NCBI GenBank assembly: GCA_963849065.1 | Contig: CAWKFM010000005.1 | Coordinates: 744,001-808,000 of the forward strand | Direction of reading: 5' to 3' | Source: TOLSYN sp963849065 | Lineage (GTDB): Bacteria > Acidobacteriota > Terriglobia > Terriglobales > Acidobacteriaceae | Length of the DNA: 64,000 bases | In this document: piece after piece, positions 25,039 through 33,146 of the stretch | Layout of the letters: every line of letters begins with the position of its first letter | Numbering within the stretch: position 1 is the first letter of the stretch | Notes under the pieces: generated by a model | Told to the model about the DNA's origin: nothing | Seen by the model: only the letters and a program-made list of their open reading frames with translations | Database searches by the model: none | Translations under genes and position numbers: made by a program

Positions 25039-25749
25039 ATGCGAGTGAATACGAAGCGTATGGATCTGGCAGAGGTGCTGCAGCGGACGGCGCTGTTTTC
25101 CAGTTTGTCTCAATCCGAGGTGCAGCAGCTGGCCGCCAAGACGGTTAGAAAGATTTTGAGCGCGGGGGAGTTTCTGTTTCACGAAGGCGATGCCTGCAAG
25201 GGATTTCATATTATTTCCCGCGGCCAGGTGCGGTTGTTCAAGAGCTCGCCGAGCGGGCGCGAGCAGGTGCTGGCCGTCAATGTAGCCGGCGAATCGGTGG
25301 CCGAGGTGCCGGTGTTTGATGACGGGCCGTATCCGGCGTCCGGGGTAGCCATTGAAGAGACCGAGATTGCGTTTATCTCGCGCCGGGACTTCCATGAGTA
25401 TTGCCTGACGCACCCGGAAGTGGCGCTGAAGGTGCTCGCATTTGTGGGGGCGCGGCTGCGCAGGCTTGTGGGCATCATCGAGGAGCTGTCGTTTACCACC
25501 ACGCGCCAGCGGCTGGTCTCGGTGCTGGTCCGGCTGGCGCAGAGCGAGGGACGAAAGAGCGAACGAGGTATTGAGGTGCTGCTGCCCGGCAGCAATCAGG
25601 AGCTGGCCAATCAGCTGGGGACGGTGCGCGAGGTGATTTCGCGCAACCTGATGCGGCTGCAAGCCGAGGGGCTGCTGGAAGTGGACGCCCGGCAGATCGT
25701 GATCAAGGACGTAAAGGGACTGGCGGCGGTGCTGGACAGCACGCAATAG
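25039..25749 (+). CDS. Crp/Fnr family transcriptional regulator
   Basis: The protein has 236 residues. An effector domain with the cyclic-nucleotide-binding fold (FLFHEGDACKGFHIISRGQV, then GESVAEVPVFDDGPYPASGV) is followed by a long helix and a helix-turn-helix: LPGSNQELANQLGTVREVIS then RNLMRLQAEGLLEV. It lacks the four-cysteine set of FNR, so it is not an obvious oxygen-sensing Fe-S protein; a DNR/NnrR-like NO or heme sensor is possible. The ATG at 25039 is chosen; ATG 25060 and TTG 25030 are alternatives. It is divergent from ric with 135 bp between them, which suggests that it controls the NO/Fe-S repair gene. Confidence 0.85.
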   Translation: MRVNTKRMDLAEVLQRTALFSSLSQSEVQQLAAKTVRKILSAGEFLFHEGDACKGFHIISRGQVRLFKSSPSGREQVLAVNVAGESVAEVPVFDDGPYPASGVAIEETEIAFISRRDFHEYCLTHPEVALKVLAFVGARLRRLVGIIEELSFTTTRQRLVSVLVRLAQSEGRKSERGIEVLLPGSNQELANQLGTVREVISRNLMRLQAEGLLEVDARQIVIKDVKGLAAVLDSTQ

Positions 25750-26229
25750 ACGGGAAAACTCATGCCGTTTCAGGAAATAGGTAGGACGGCGGGCAACCTT
25801 GGCGGGCTTTTTACGCTCAGAGTGACCGCCGACTTTGGAGAGCGTGGCCCGCGGCAGAGGGCCACGGCCAATATGGGAGGGGAACGGTTTTGACGGCTCG
25901 ACGGAGATAATAGAGGAATTCCATTGCGCAGCCAGATAATCCCCACTATAGTTTGCGGTCAGGTTTTCAGGTCAGCTCCGTCCTGATTGCTTCTGCAACC
26001 GGAACGCAGGGGAAAGCCGTGAAGACGTTTCCTATCCTCGCAGATTCTCTCCGTGGGTACGCGCCAGCCCACCGAGGCGATAGCGCCGCAGCGGCGGCAA
26101 GGCGGCGCACAATCCCCGCACTATCTCTCCCGTACACACTGATCCTGCAAACATCTATTTTGCACATACCCAGGAAGCGGGGCACCAATGTGTGCTGCCT
26201 GCGAAGCGGGTCTGGTCTGGAGAACGAAT
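25750..26229. other. 480-bp intergenic region upstream of cstA
   Basis: No convincing gene is seen. A GC-rich hairpin (CGTGGCCC at 25843-25850 with GGGCCACG at 25859-25866) may end the regulator transcript, although no T-run follows. The rest is presumably a long promoter/leader for cstA. It does not contain a recognisable riboswitch. Confidence 0.5.
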
Positions 26230-28326
26230 ATGAACAACAGTAACGACCACACTACGTCCGGCATTGGGAACAAGCTGTTGTGGGCCGGGGTGATTGCGCT
26301 CTGCGTGGTTGCGTGCGCGCTGGTTGCGCTGCATCGAGGAGAGCCGGTGAATGCCGCATGGCTGGTGATCGCATCGGTTTGCATCTACCTCATCGCCTAC
26401 CGTTTTTACGGACTCTTCGTGGCCAAGACGGTGCTTCGCGTGGATGCGACGCGGCAGACGCCGGCGTATCGGCACAACGACGGGCTGGATTATGTGCCGA
26501 CCAACCGATATGTGCTCTACGGCCACCACTTCGCGGCGATTGCCGGCGCAGGTCCGCTGGTGGGGCCGGTGCTGGCCGCGCAGATGGGCTATCTGCCGGG
26601 GGTGATATGGATTCTGGCGGGCGTGGTCTTTGCCGGCGCGATCCAGGACATGACCGTGCTGTTCCTTTCGACGCGGCGCGACGGCCGGTCGCTCGGCGAC
26701 ATGATTCGCTCGGAGATGGGACAGGTCACCGGCACGATTGCAGGAATCGGAGTGCTGCTGATCTGCGTGATTGTGCTCGCAGTGCTGGCGCTGGTGGTGG
26801 TCAAGGCCCTGATGGGCAGCCCATGGGGAACCTTCACCGTGGCGTGTACGATTCCGATTGCGCTCCTCATGGGAGTGTACAGCCGATTTATCCGGCCTGG
26901 GCGCATCGCCGAGATGTCGATCATCGGCGTGGTGCTGCTGGGGGCGGCTCTGGTGTATGGGCGCACGGTCTCCGAAACTCCGGCGCTGGCACACTATTTC
27001 AACCTGACGGGCACCCAGCTGGCGGTGGTCCTGATCGGCTACGGCTTTGTTGCCTCGGTGCTGCCAGTGTGGCTGCTTTTGGCGCCGCGGGATTACCTTT
27101 CAACTTTCCTGAAGATGGGCACGATCACCCTGCTGGCAGTTGGTGTCGTCTGGGTTCATCCATACCTGCAAATGCCGGCGGTAACGCGCTTTATCGACGG
27201 AACAGGTCCAGTGTGGGCGGGCAGCGTGTTCCCGTTTCTGTTTATTACCATCGCCTGCGGCTCGGTTTCGGGATGGCATGCGCTGATCTCGTCAGGCACC
27301 ACGCCGAAGATGATCGAGAATGAGAAGCAGATCGCGTTCATCGGATACGGCAGCATGCTGATGGAATCGCTGGTGGCGATCATGTCGATGATCGGCGCTT
27401 CGGTGCTGCATCCGGGCGTGTACTTTGCCATGAACAGCTCGGCGGGAGTGATCGGCACCACGTCGGCCCATGCCGCACAGGTGATCTCTTCGTGGGGCTT
27501 CACGGTGACTCCCGACATGCTGACGCAGATGGCGCAGAAGGTGGGCGAGGCCAGCATCCTGTCGCGTACCGGTGGCGCTCCGACGCTGGCGGTGGGCATG
27601 GCGAGCATCCTCTCCGGCTTTTTGGGCGGCGACGTAATGATGGGGATCTGGTATCACTTCATCATTTTGTTCGAGGCGCTGTTTATTCTGACGACGGTGG
27701 ACGCGGGCACGCGCGTGCTGCGGTTCATGATCCAGGATTTCGTGGGCAACGCGATTCCGTCGTTCCGCGAAACGAAGTCGTGGGCAAACAATATTATTGG
27801 CTCGGCGCTGGCCTGTGCGCTGTGGGGGTACCTGCTCTATGCGGGAGTCACTGACCCCTATGGCGGCATCTTTACTATGTGGCCGTTGTTTGGCACGGTG
27901 AACCAGATGCTGGCGGCGATTGCACTGACGTTCTGCACGGTGGTGCTGTTCAAGATGAAGCGCGCCCAGTATGCGTGGGTGACCGTGGTGCCGACCCTAT
28001 GGCTGCTGGCATGTACGGTGACCGCGGGACTGGAAAAGGTGTTCGATCCTGATCCGGCTGTCGGCTTCCTGAGCCATGCGTCGAAGTTCAGCAGCGCCGT
28101 TGCGGCGCAGACGGTACTGGCGCCGGCCAAGACGCTGGAACAGATGAACCGCGTGATCTTTAACGATTATCTGGACGCGGTATTGGCAGCACTTTCGGTT
28201 GCGATCGTCCTGGTGGTCGTGGTCAGCGCGATTATCGATATCCGGAAGGCCATGGCAGTTCCGAAGAGTACCGCCATTGAGATTGGCGGTACAGCTGCCG
28301 TGCTGCAAGGAGGTACCGGTGACTGA
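26230..28326 (+). CDS. cstA: carbon starvation protein CstA (peptide/pyruvate transporter)
   Basis: This 698-residue polytopic inner-membrane protein of the CstA family takes up peptides or pyruvate, typically under carbon limitation. The family block RYVLYGHHFAAIAGAGPLVG then PVLAAQMGYLPGVIWILAGV and GAIQDMTVLFLSTRRDGRS is clear. CGSVSGWHALISSGTTPKM and TTVDAGTRVLRFMIQDFVGN also fit. About 16-18 membrane segments are seen, and the length equals that of Escherichia coli CstA. The ATG at 26230 has GGAGA 6 bp upstream; an in-frame ATG at 26188 would add 14 residues without a ribosome site. Its stop overlaps the GTG of ybdD by 8 bp. Confidence 0.95.
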   Translation: MNNSNDHTTSGIGNKLLWAGVIALCVVACALVALHRGEPVNAAWLVIASVCIYLIAYRFYGLFVAKTVLRVDATRQTPAYRHNDGLDYVPTNRYVLYGHHFAAIAGAGPLVGPVLAAQMGYLPGVIWILAGVVFAGAIQDMTVLFLSTRRDGRSLGDMIRSEMGQVTGTIAGIGVLLICVIVLAVLALVVVKALMGSPWGTFTVACTIPIALLMGVYSRFIRPGRIAEMSIIGVVLLGAALVYGRTVSETPALAHYFNLTGTQLAVVLIGYGFVASVLPVWLLLAPRDYLSTFLKMGTITLLAVGVVWVHPYLQMPAVTRFIDGTGPVWAGSVFPFLFITIACGSVSGWHALISSGTTPKMIENEKQIAFIGYGSMLMESLVAIMSMIGASVLHPGVYFAMNSSAGVIGTTSAHAAQVISSWGFTVTPDMLTQMAQKVGEASILSRTGGAPTLAVGMASILSGFLGGDVMMGIWYHFIILFEALFILTTVDAGTRVLRFMIQDFVGNAIPSFRETKSWANNIIGSALACALWGYLLYAGVTDPYGGIFTMWPLFGTVNQMLAAIALTFCTVVLFKMKRAQYAWVTVVPTLWLLACTVTAGLEKVFDPDPAVGFLSHASKFSSAVAAQTVLAPAKTLEQMNRVIFNDYLDAVLAALSVAIVLVVVVSAIIDIRKAMAVPKSTAIEIGGTAAVLQGGTGD

Positions 28327-28534
28327 CGAAAAGAAAACCAAACTCCAGCAGCTGTGCGAACGTGTGGCGGAGACCGCGCGCCTTATGGTCGGCGTGCCCG
28401 ATTATGAGAACTATGTTCAGCACCGGAGGAGGTTCCATCCCGGCGAGCCGGTGATGAACTACGAGCAATTTTTCCGAGAGCGGCTGGATGCGCGCTACAA
28501 CATCGGCAAGGGCCGGTTCCGGGGTTGTTGCTGA
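28319..28534 (+). CDS. ybdD: YbdD/YjiX family small protein (DUF466)
   Basis: The protein has 71 residues. Motifs are VGVPDYENYVQHRRRFHPGE, VMNYEQFFRERLDARY and a terminal GRFRGCC, all diagnostic of the YbdD/YjiX family. Genes of this family follow cstA or btsT in many bacteria and are needed for, or modulate, the transporter. AAGGAGG lies 4 bp before the GTG at 28319, inside the end of cstA, and the reading frames overlap by 8 bp, so the two are translationally coupled. Confidence 0.92.
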   Translation: MTDEKKTKLQQLCERVAETARLMVGVPDYENYVQHRRRFHPGEPVMNYEQFFRERLDARYNIGKGRFRGCC

Positions 28535-28578
28535 AGGATACTTCGCCGGGCGGTTCCTCCGCCTCCGATACCAAGCAA

Positions 28579-28614
28579 GGTCCCCCATCTGCTGAACGAG
28601 GCAGATGCGGGACC
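28579..28614. repeat. inverted repeat, possible terminator of cstA-ybdD
   Basis: GGTCCCCCATCTGC (28579-28592) pairs with GCAGATGCGGGACC (28601-28614) with one mismatch around TGAACGAG. It lies 45 bp after ybdD. CAGATG(C/T)GGG recurs in the second hairpin, which suggests a repeated unit. Confidence 0.55.
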
Positions 28615-28621
28615 CTGCCTT

Positions 28622-28655
28622 AACCCACATGCACCAATCGCGGCAGATGTGGGTT
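28622..28655. repeat. second inverted repeat of the pair
   Basis: AACCCACAT (28622-28630) and ATGTGGGTT (28647-28655) form a perfect 9-bp stem around a 16-base loop. The right arm with its neighbours, GCAGATGTGGGTTCCCC, resembles the right arm of the first hairpin (GCAGATGCGGGACCC). Confidence 0.5.
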
Positions 28656-28940
28656 CCCCACTACTAGATGAGTTCATGCCAGCTTCCTGATTCTGGTGAC
28701 TGGAAATGGAATGAGCTTTCCCATGCGGTCGGCTGGAAGCGTTGGGTTCGCGGGGGTGAAGCCCGGCGGTTTGCAGAATTTGATGAGTCGCGCCATATAC
28801 CACCTCGTTACATGTGAAATTGAACCCCTGGCTTGCCGGTTAGTTCCGGTGGTCGCCGTCAATACAGACAGGATTTGCCGCGCTGAAGTACACTACGTTT
28901 TCACCGTCTTAACATTTGGGAAGACGAGGGGAACAGAGAG

Positions 28941-30380
28941 ATGACGAGGAGCGGTAAGCCCGGAGATGAGCGCGCGGACGCCGCAGGGGCGCCAGGCGTA
29001 GCATCCGAGGCTTTGGAAAACAACCAGCACTCATTGGAGGGAGTGCATGGGACGATTGAGGTACCTCACCATGAGGCCGGGTTCTGGCAGCAATGGCGGG
29101 CATTTGTGGGGCCGGCGATCCTGGTGAGCGTAGGGTATATGGATCCCGGCAACTGGGGGACGGACCTGCAGGGCGGCGCGCAGTTCAAGTACGGGTTGCT
29201 ATGGGTGGTGGCCGTGGCCAGCCTGATGGCGATTTTTATGCAGGTGATTGCGGCCCGACTGGGAGTGGTGACGGGCAAAGACCTGGCGCAGTGCTGCCGT
29301 GACTGGTATCCGAAGTGGACTCGGTGGCCGAACTGGCTGATGAGCGAGGTGGCGATCGGCGCCTGCGATCTGGCGGAGGTGCTGGGCTCGGCGGTGGCGC
29401 TGAACCTCATGTTCCACATTCCGCTGCTGTGGGCGGTGATCATTACCGGGCTGGACGTTCTGCTGCTACTGGCGCTGCAGCGGTTCGGGATGCGCACCAT
29501 CGAGGCGATTGTGGTGGTGCTGGTGGCGACCATTGGGGTGTGCTACTTCATCGAGCTGTTCGTGCTTCCGCAGACGCAGCCGAGCTTCCGGGAGATGGGA
29601 GCGGCGCTGATCTCGCCATACTTCCGGCAGGCGGGGATGCTGTATGTTGCGATCGGGATCATTGGCGCGACCGTGATGCCGCACAACTTATATTTACACT
29701 CGGCGCTGGTGCAGAGCCGGCAGCTGCAGAAGGATGATAAGTCGATTCACCGGGCGATCCAGTTCAACAACCTTGATTCGATCGTGGCGCTGACCATTGC
29801 TTTCTTTGTGAATGCCGCGATTCTGGTGCTGGCGGCGCTGGTGTTTTTCGGCAAGACGAGCGTGACCGTGCCGGGCGGACATGTGGTGCAGTTCAACGCC
29901 GACAGCGACTGGATCCGGCTGGCGTATTTGACGCTGGCGCCGCTGCTGGGGACGGTGTTTGCCAGCACACTGTTTGCGGTGGCGCTGCTGGCCAGCGGAC
30001 AGAGCAGCACGATTACCGGAACGCTGGCCGGGCAGGTAGTGATGGAAGGCTTTATGCACTGGCGGATGCGTCCGTGGCTGCGGCGGCTGATGACGCGCAC
30101 GCTGGCGATTCTGCCGGCGGTGTTCATCATTGGCCTGCGGGGCGACAGCAGCGTGACCGACCTGCTGACGCTGAGCCAGGTGGTTCTGGCGCTGCAGCTT
30201 CCGTTTGCGATGTTTCCGCTGCTGCAGTTTACGAGCTCGCGCAAACGGATGGGACGATGGAGGCTGGGCGGGTTTTTGCTGATGGCGGGATGGGCCAGTG
30301 CAATTCTGATTACCGTGATGGACGTGTACGGGCTGCCGGATTCGGTGCGCGCGGCGTGGCATGTGGTGGTGGGCGGTTAA
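28941..30380 (+). CDS. mntH: Nramp-family divalent metal transporter (MntH-like)
   Basis: This 479-residue inner-membrane protein imports Mn2+, and possibly Fe2+, with protons. The metal-site motifs are intact: GYMDPGNWGTD in helix 1 and GATVMPHNLYLHSALVQSR in helix 6. About eleven membrane segments follow an unusual hydrophilic N-terminal extension of roughly 50 residues. The ATG at 28941 is preceded by AGAGAG; a shorter start at MGTIEV-like codons is not excluded. A universal stress protein follows after 24 bp and a PsiE-type protein after that, a plausible three-gene unit linked to metal or oxidative stress. Confidence 0.92.
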   Translation: MTRSGKPGDERADAAGAPGVASEALENNQHSLEGVHGTIEVPHHEAGFWQQWRAFVGPAILVSVGYMDPGNWGTDLQGGAQFKYGLLWVVAVASLMAIFMQVIAARLGVVTGKDLAQCCRDWYPKWTRWPNWLMSEVAIGACDLAEVLGSAVALNLMFHIPLLWAVIITGLDVLLLLALQRFGMRTIEAIVVVLVATIGVCYFIELFVLPQTQPSFREMGAALISPYFRQAGMLYVAIGIIGATVMPHNLYLHSALVQSRQLQKDDKSIHRAIQFNNLDSIVALTIAFFVNAAILVLAALVFFGKTSVTVPGGHVVQFNADSDWIRLAYLTLAPLLGTVFASTLFAVALLASGQSSTITGTLAGQVVMEGFMHWRMRPWLRRLMTRTLAILPAVFIIGLRGDSSVTDLLTLSQVVLALQLPFAMFPLLQFTSSRKRMGRWRLGGFLLMAGWASAILITVMDVYGLPDSVRAAWHVVVGG

Positions 30381-30404
30381 CAGGCAGGGGAAAGACAGAG
30401 ACGC

Positions 30405-30821
30405 ATGTACGACAAAATTTTAGTGACGCTGGACGGCACGGCGACAGACCGGGCGATTCTCGATCACATTAAGGGCCTGGCGAAGCTGACCGGGAGCCGT
30501 CTGGTGCTGATCCACGTGGCCGACGGCTGGGCGGCCAGGACGTATGGCGCAGATGCCGTGGGGCCGGAGATCGACGAGGACACGGCGTATCTGCAGCGGG
30601 TGAGGGAAGAGATGGAAACAGCGGGGATTCCGGCGGAGACACAGCTCTCCTACGGCGAACCGGCGGCGCAGATTGTGAAGTGGGTGGAGGAACATGGCTG
30701 CGACCTGGTGGCGATGAGCACCCACGGACACGGCTTTCTTGCGGATATATTTTTCGGGACCACGGCGGTGCGGGTGCAACACCGCATCAGCGTGCCGGTG
30801 CTGATGCTGCGGGCGCGTTGA
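30405..30821 (+). CDS. universal stress protein (UspA family)
   Basis: This 138-residue single-domain protein starts MYDKILVTLDGTATDRAILD and ends in the nucleotide-binding pattern MSTHGHGFLADIFFGTTAVR followed by SVPVLMLRAR. The G-2x-G-9x-G(S/T) ATP-binding pattern is only partly kept (HGHGFLADIFFGTTA), so ATP binding is likely but not assured. It lies 24 bp after mntH and ahead of the psiE-like gene. Confidence 0.9.
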   Translation: MYDKILVTLDGTATDRAILDHIKGLAKLTGSRLVLIHVADGWAARTYGADAVGPEIDEDTAYLQRVREEMETAGIPAETQLSYGEPAAQIVKWVEEHGCDLVAMSTHGHGFLADIFFGTTAVRVQHRISVPVLMLRAR

Positions 30822-30865
30822 AGAATTGTAAGATGGTTGCAGCGATTGGAATTTGAGGAGTTGGA

Positions 30866-31420
30866 ATGGCTGGTTCGCACGAAGATGAGCTTCATCCGGT
30901 GCGGGCGCGCGTGGTGGGCGCGCTGTCTCTGGTGGAGGACATTATCTATTCGGGGCTGGGGCTGCTGCTGGCGGTGTATGCGATTGCGCTGCTTGTGCGG
31001 GGGTTCCACAACTTTCTACACCTGGCCGAGGGGCACGCCGACATTGCGGAGATTGTGGATCTGCTGGACCAGGTACTGATGATTCTGCTGGTGGTGGAGC
31101 TGTTGTACACAGTGCAGGTTTCATTCCGCACGCACGGACTGGTGACCGAGCCGTTTCTGGTGGTAGGGCTGATTTCGGTGATCCGGCGGGTGCTGGTTCT
31201 GACCGCGCAGCTGCCGCAGATTGCGCTGGGCGACGAGGCGAGCTTCCGTCATGCTGCGGTGGAACTGGTGCTGCTGACATTGATGATCGTGGTGCTGGTG
31301 GGAGCGCTCATATTTATGCAGCGACAGACTAAGAGCATGACGCTGGAGCCGGGCGATGGCGTGCCGGCGGATTGTCCCGCGCTGCACGGCACGGAGCGGG
31401 GTGGGGAGACCGGTCACTAA
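30866..31420 (+). CDS. PsiE-like phosphate-starvation-inducible membrane protein
   Basis: This 184-residue protein has four membrane segments: GLGLLLAVYAIALLVRG, LDQVLMILLVVELLYTVQV, FLVVGLISVIRRVLVLTAQL and LLTLMIVVLVGALIFM. The arrangement and the central LVVELLYTVQVSFRTHGLVT match the PsiE/YjbA family, whose biochemical role is unknown. GGAG stands before the ATG at 30866. The final 30 residues are hydrophilic and unlike the family core. Confidence 0.8.
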   Translation: MAGSHEDELHPVRARVVGALSLVEDIIYSGLGLLLAVYAIALLVRGFHNFLHLAEGHADIAEIVDLLDQVLMILLVVELLYTVQVSFRTHGLVTEPFLVVGLISVIRRVLVLTAQLPQIALGDEASFRHAAVELVLLTLMIVVLVGALIFMQRQTKSMTLEPGDGVPADCPALHGTERGGETGH

Positions 31421-31598
31421 GCTCGCGCGGGCGGGGGATGTGATTGCGCGCAGTTTTTTCGTCCGGCGGACTGGATCAGTGAGAAGATAGAAACGTAGTC
31501 TCCCTTCAGCCAGCATTTCTGCAGCCCCGACCGCTATAGCACGAAGCGACGCTGCATCCAATCCACTCTCAGCATTCCCAGCTATTAGGAGCACTCCC

Positions 31599-32495
31599 GT
31601 GATTAACGATCACGATCCCGGCCAAAACAATCTCGGCTTTTCCGTGACGCCCGCTAGTGCTTCGATGCATGGCGCGGCGCGGCGCTTGCGGGTTGGCTTT
31701 GAACTGGCGTATGAGTGTCCCAAGCCGACACCCATGATTATGATGTTGAACATTCATCCCAGCCGCGTGTCCGACATACTTGTGCCGGACAGCCTGATGA
31801 CTACGCCGCTGGTGCCGATTACCACCTACTACGATGGCTTTGGCAACCGGTGCAACCGGCTGGTGGCTCCGGCGGGGGAGATTCGCATCTCGGCCGACGG
31901 CGTGGTGATGGACCGGTTGACGGATGAGATTGCCGAGTGGGCGCCGCAGCATCCGGTGGAGGAATTGCCGGCGGAGATTCTGGTGTACCTGATGGGGAGC
32001 CGGTATTGCGAGACCGACCGGCTGTCGGTGGCGGCGTGGGATTTGTTCGACCGTGCGCCGACCGGGTGGGGACGGGTGCAGGCGATTTGCAACTTTGTCC
32101 ATCACCATATCAAGTTTGGCTACGAGTATGCGAACTCGACGAAATCCGCGTGGGAAGCATTTCAGCAGGGGCAGGGAGTCTGCCGCGACTACGCGCACCT
32201 GGCGGTGACGTTCTGCCGGTGCATGAATATCCCGGCGCGGTATTGCACCGGATACCTGAGCGACATTGGGGAGCCGCCGCCGTATTCTGCGGGGGATTTT
32301 GCGGGTTGGTTCGAGGCGTTTCTGGGCGGGCGCTGGTACACGTTCGATCCGCGGAACAACAAGCCGCGCATCGGGCGGGTGTTGATGGGGCAGGGCCGCG
32401 ATGCGGCCGACGTTCCCATCAGCAACGCGTTCGGGTTTAACACGCTCAAAAATTTCAAGGTCTGGACGGACGAGATTACGGAAGCCTCCCGGTAG
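31599..32495 (+). CDS. transglutaminase-like protein lacking the usual His of the triad
   Basis: This 298-residue cytoplasmic protein begins with GTG at 31599 after AGGAG. The N-terminal half matches the bacterial transglutaminase-associated beta domain. The catalytic-core signature is SAWEAFQQGQGVCRDYAHLA (nucleophile Cys), followed by CRCMNIPARYCTGYLSDIG and GWFEAFLGGRWYTFDPRNNK with the Asp. The position where HAW is usual reads AGW, so the conventional His is absent, as in some homologues of this branch. Whether it is active (protease or amidase-like) is unknown. A JAMM peptidase gene follows 20 bp later. Confidence 0.85.
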   Translation: MINDHDPGQNNLGFSVTPASASMHGAARRLRVGFELAYECPKPTPMIMMLNIHPSRVSDILVPDSLMTTPLVPITTYYDGFGNRCNRLVAPAGEIRISADGVVMDRLTDEIAEWAPQHPVEELPAEILVYLMGSRYCETDRLSVAAWDLFDRAPTGWGRVQAICNFVHHHIKFGYEYANSTKSAWEAFQQGQGVCRDYAHLAVTFCRCMNIPARYCTGYLSDIGEPPPYSAGDFAGWFEAFLGGRWYTFDPRNNKPRIGRVLMGQGRDAADVPISNAFGFNTLKNFKVWTDEITEASR

Positions 32496-32515
32496 GCGCC
32501 GGATTTTGGAATGGC

Positions 32516-32950
32516 ATGGCGCTGAGGATACGGAGTTCGGATTTCGAACTGGTTCGAGCGCACGGGGAAGAGGCGTATCCGCGGGAGTGCTGCGGCGTGC
32601 TGGTGGGCGAGTTTGGCGATGGCGGCGAACGGACGGTGCATGGCGTGGTGCGATGCGGCAACGCGCGCATGGACTCGCCGGAAAAGCGCTATTCCATCGA
32701 TCCTGCCGAACTGATTCGCGTTCAACGCGAGGCCCGGATGGGTGGGCGCAACATCGTGGGGTTTTATCATTCGCATCCCGACTGGCCCGCGCGGTGGTCG
32801 AGCACCGATCTGGACGAGGCGCACTGGACGGAATGCTCGTATGTGATTACCAGCATCGAGAAGGGGAAGGCCGCCGGCACCAGCTCGTTCCTGCTGCGCG
32901 GAGGCGATGAGGCGAAGCACTTCGAAGAGGAAGCCATCGAGGTGATATGA
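32516..32950 (+). CDS. JAMM/MPN (M67) zinc metallopeptidase
   Basis: This 144-residue single-domain protein carries the full JAMM set: Glu24 in YPRECCGVLVG, His85 and His87 in FYHSHPDWPARW, Ser95 and Asp98 in SSTD. Bacterial stand-alone members cleave C-terminal residues from ubiquitin-like sulfur carriers (CysO, ThiS/MoaD-like). No such carrier or E1-like enzyme is nearby. The nearest gene upstream on the same strand is the transglutaminase-like protein, and the two may form an operon. The ATG at 32516 is the first that stays in frame. Confidence 0.88.
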   Translation: MALRIRSSDFELVRAHGEEAYPRECCGVLVGEFGDGGERTVHGVVRCGNARMDSPEKRYSIDPAELIRVQREARMGGRNIVGFYHSHPDWPARWSSTDLDEAHWTECSYVITSIEKGKAAGTSSFLLRGGDEAKHFEEEAIEVI

Positions 32951-32963
32951 GGCGGGTGCGCAC

Positions 32964-32977
32964 GTCAACTGCCCCAC
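32964..32977 (+). repeat. short module shared with the 9.2-kb gap
   Basis: GTCAACTGCCCCAC here and GTCAACTACCCCAC at 9201-9214 differ at one base. Each lies within 130 bp of a core repeat copy, so they look like a second component of the same dispersed element. Confidence 0.4.
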
Positions 32978-33066
32978 TCAACGGCCAACCAATCGGCACC
33001 GTTCCAGAGTCGTCATTCAGGAAGCTGGGCGGCTGAAATGACCTTGGATCGGCAACGGGAATTTGG

Positions 33067-33104
33067 GCGGCGCAGGGGTTCTTCGCTACCTTCAGAATGC
33101 CCCC
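33067..33104 (+). repeat. core copy of dispersed intergenic repeat
   Basis: GCGGCGCAGGGGTTCTTCGC ... AGAATGCCCCC, which aligns with 9128-9166. It lies between the JAMM peptidase gene and the convergent end of the efflux operon. Confidence 0.5.
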
Positions 33105-33146
33105 TTAGAAGCAAAGTCAAATGCAAGCCACCCAACGGGATTAGCA

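Larger units (their letters stand above)
28535..28940. other. 406-bp intergenic region with two hairpins
   Basis: No gene is evident between ybdD and mntH. Near its start are two consecutive strong inverted repeats (28579-28614 and 28622-28655). The remaining stretch must contain the mntH promoter. I looked for a manganese-type (yybP-ykoY) riboswitch and did not see its conserved core. Confidence 0.5.

Noticed and set aside
28656..28940. Manganese (yybP-ykoY) riboswitch before mntH
   Set aside because: No matching conserved core or paired helices were seen on the plus strand.
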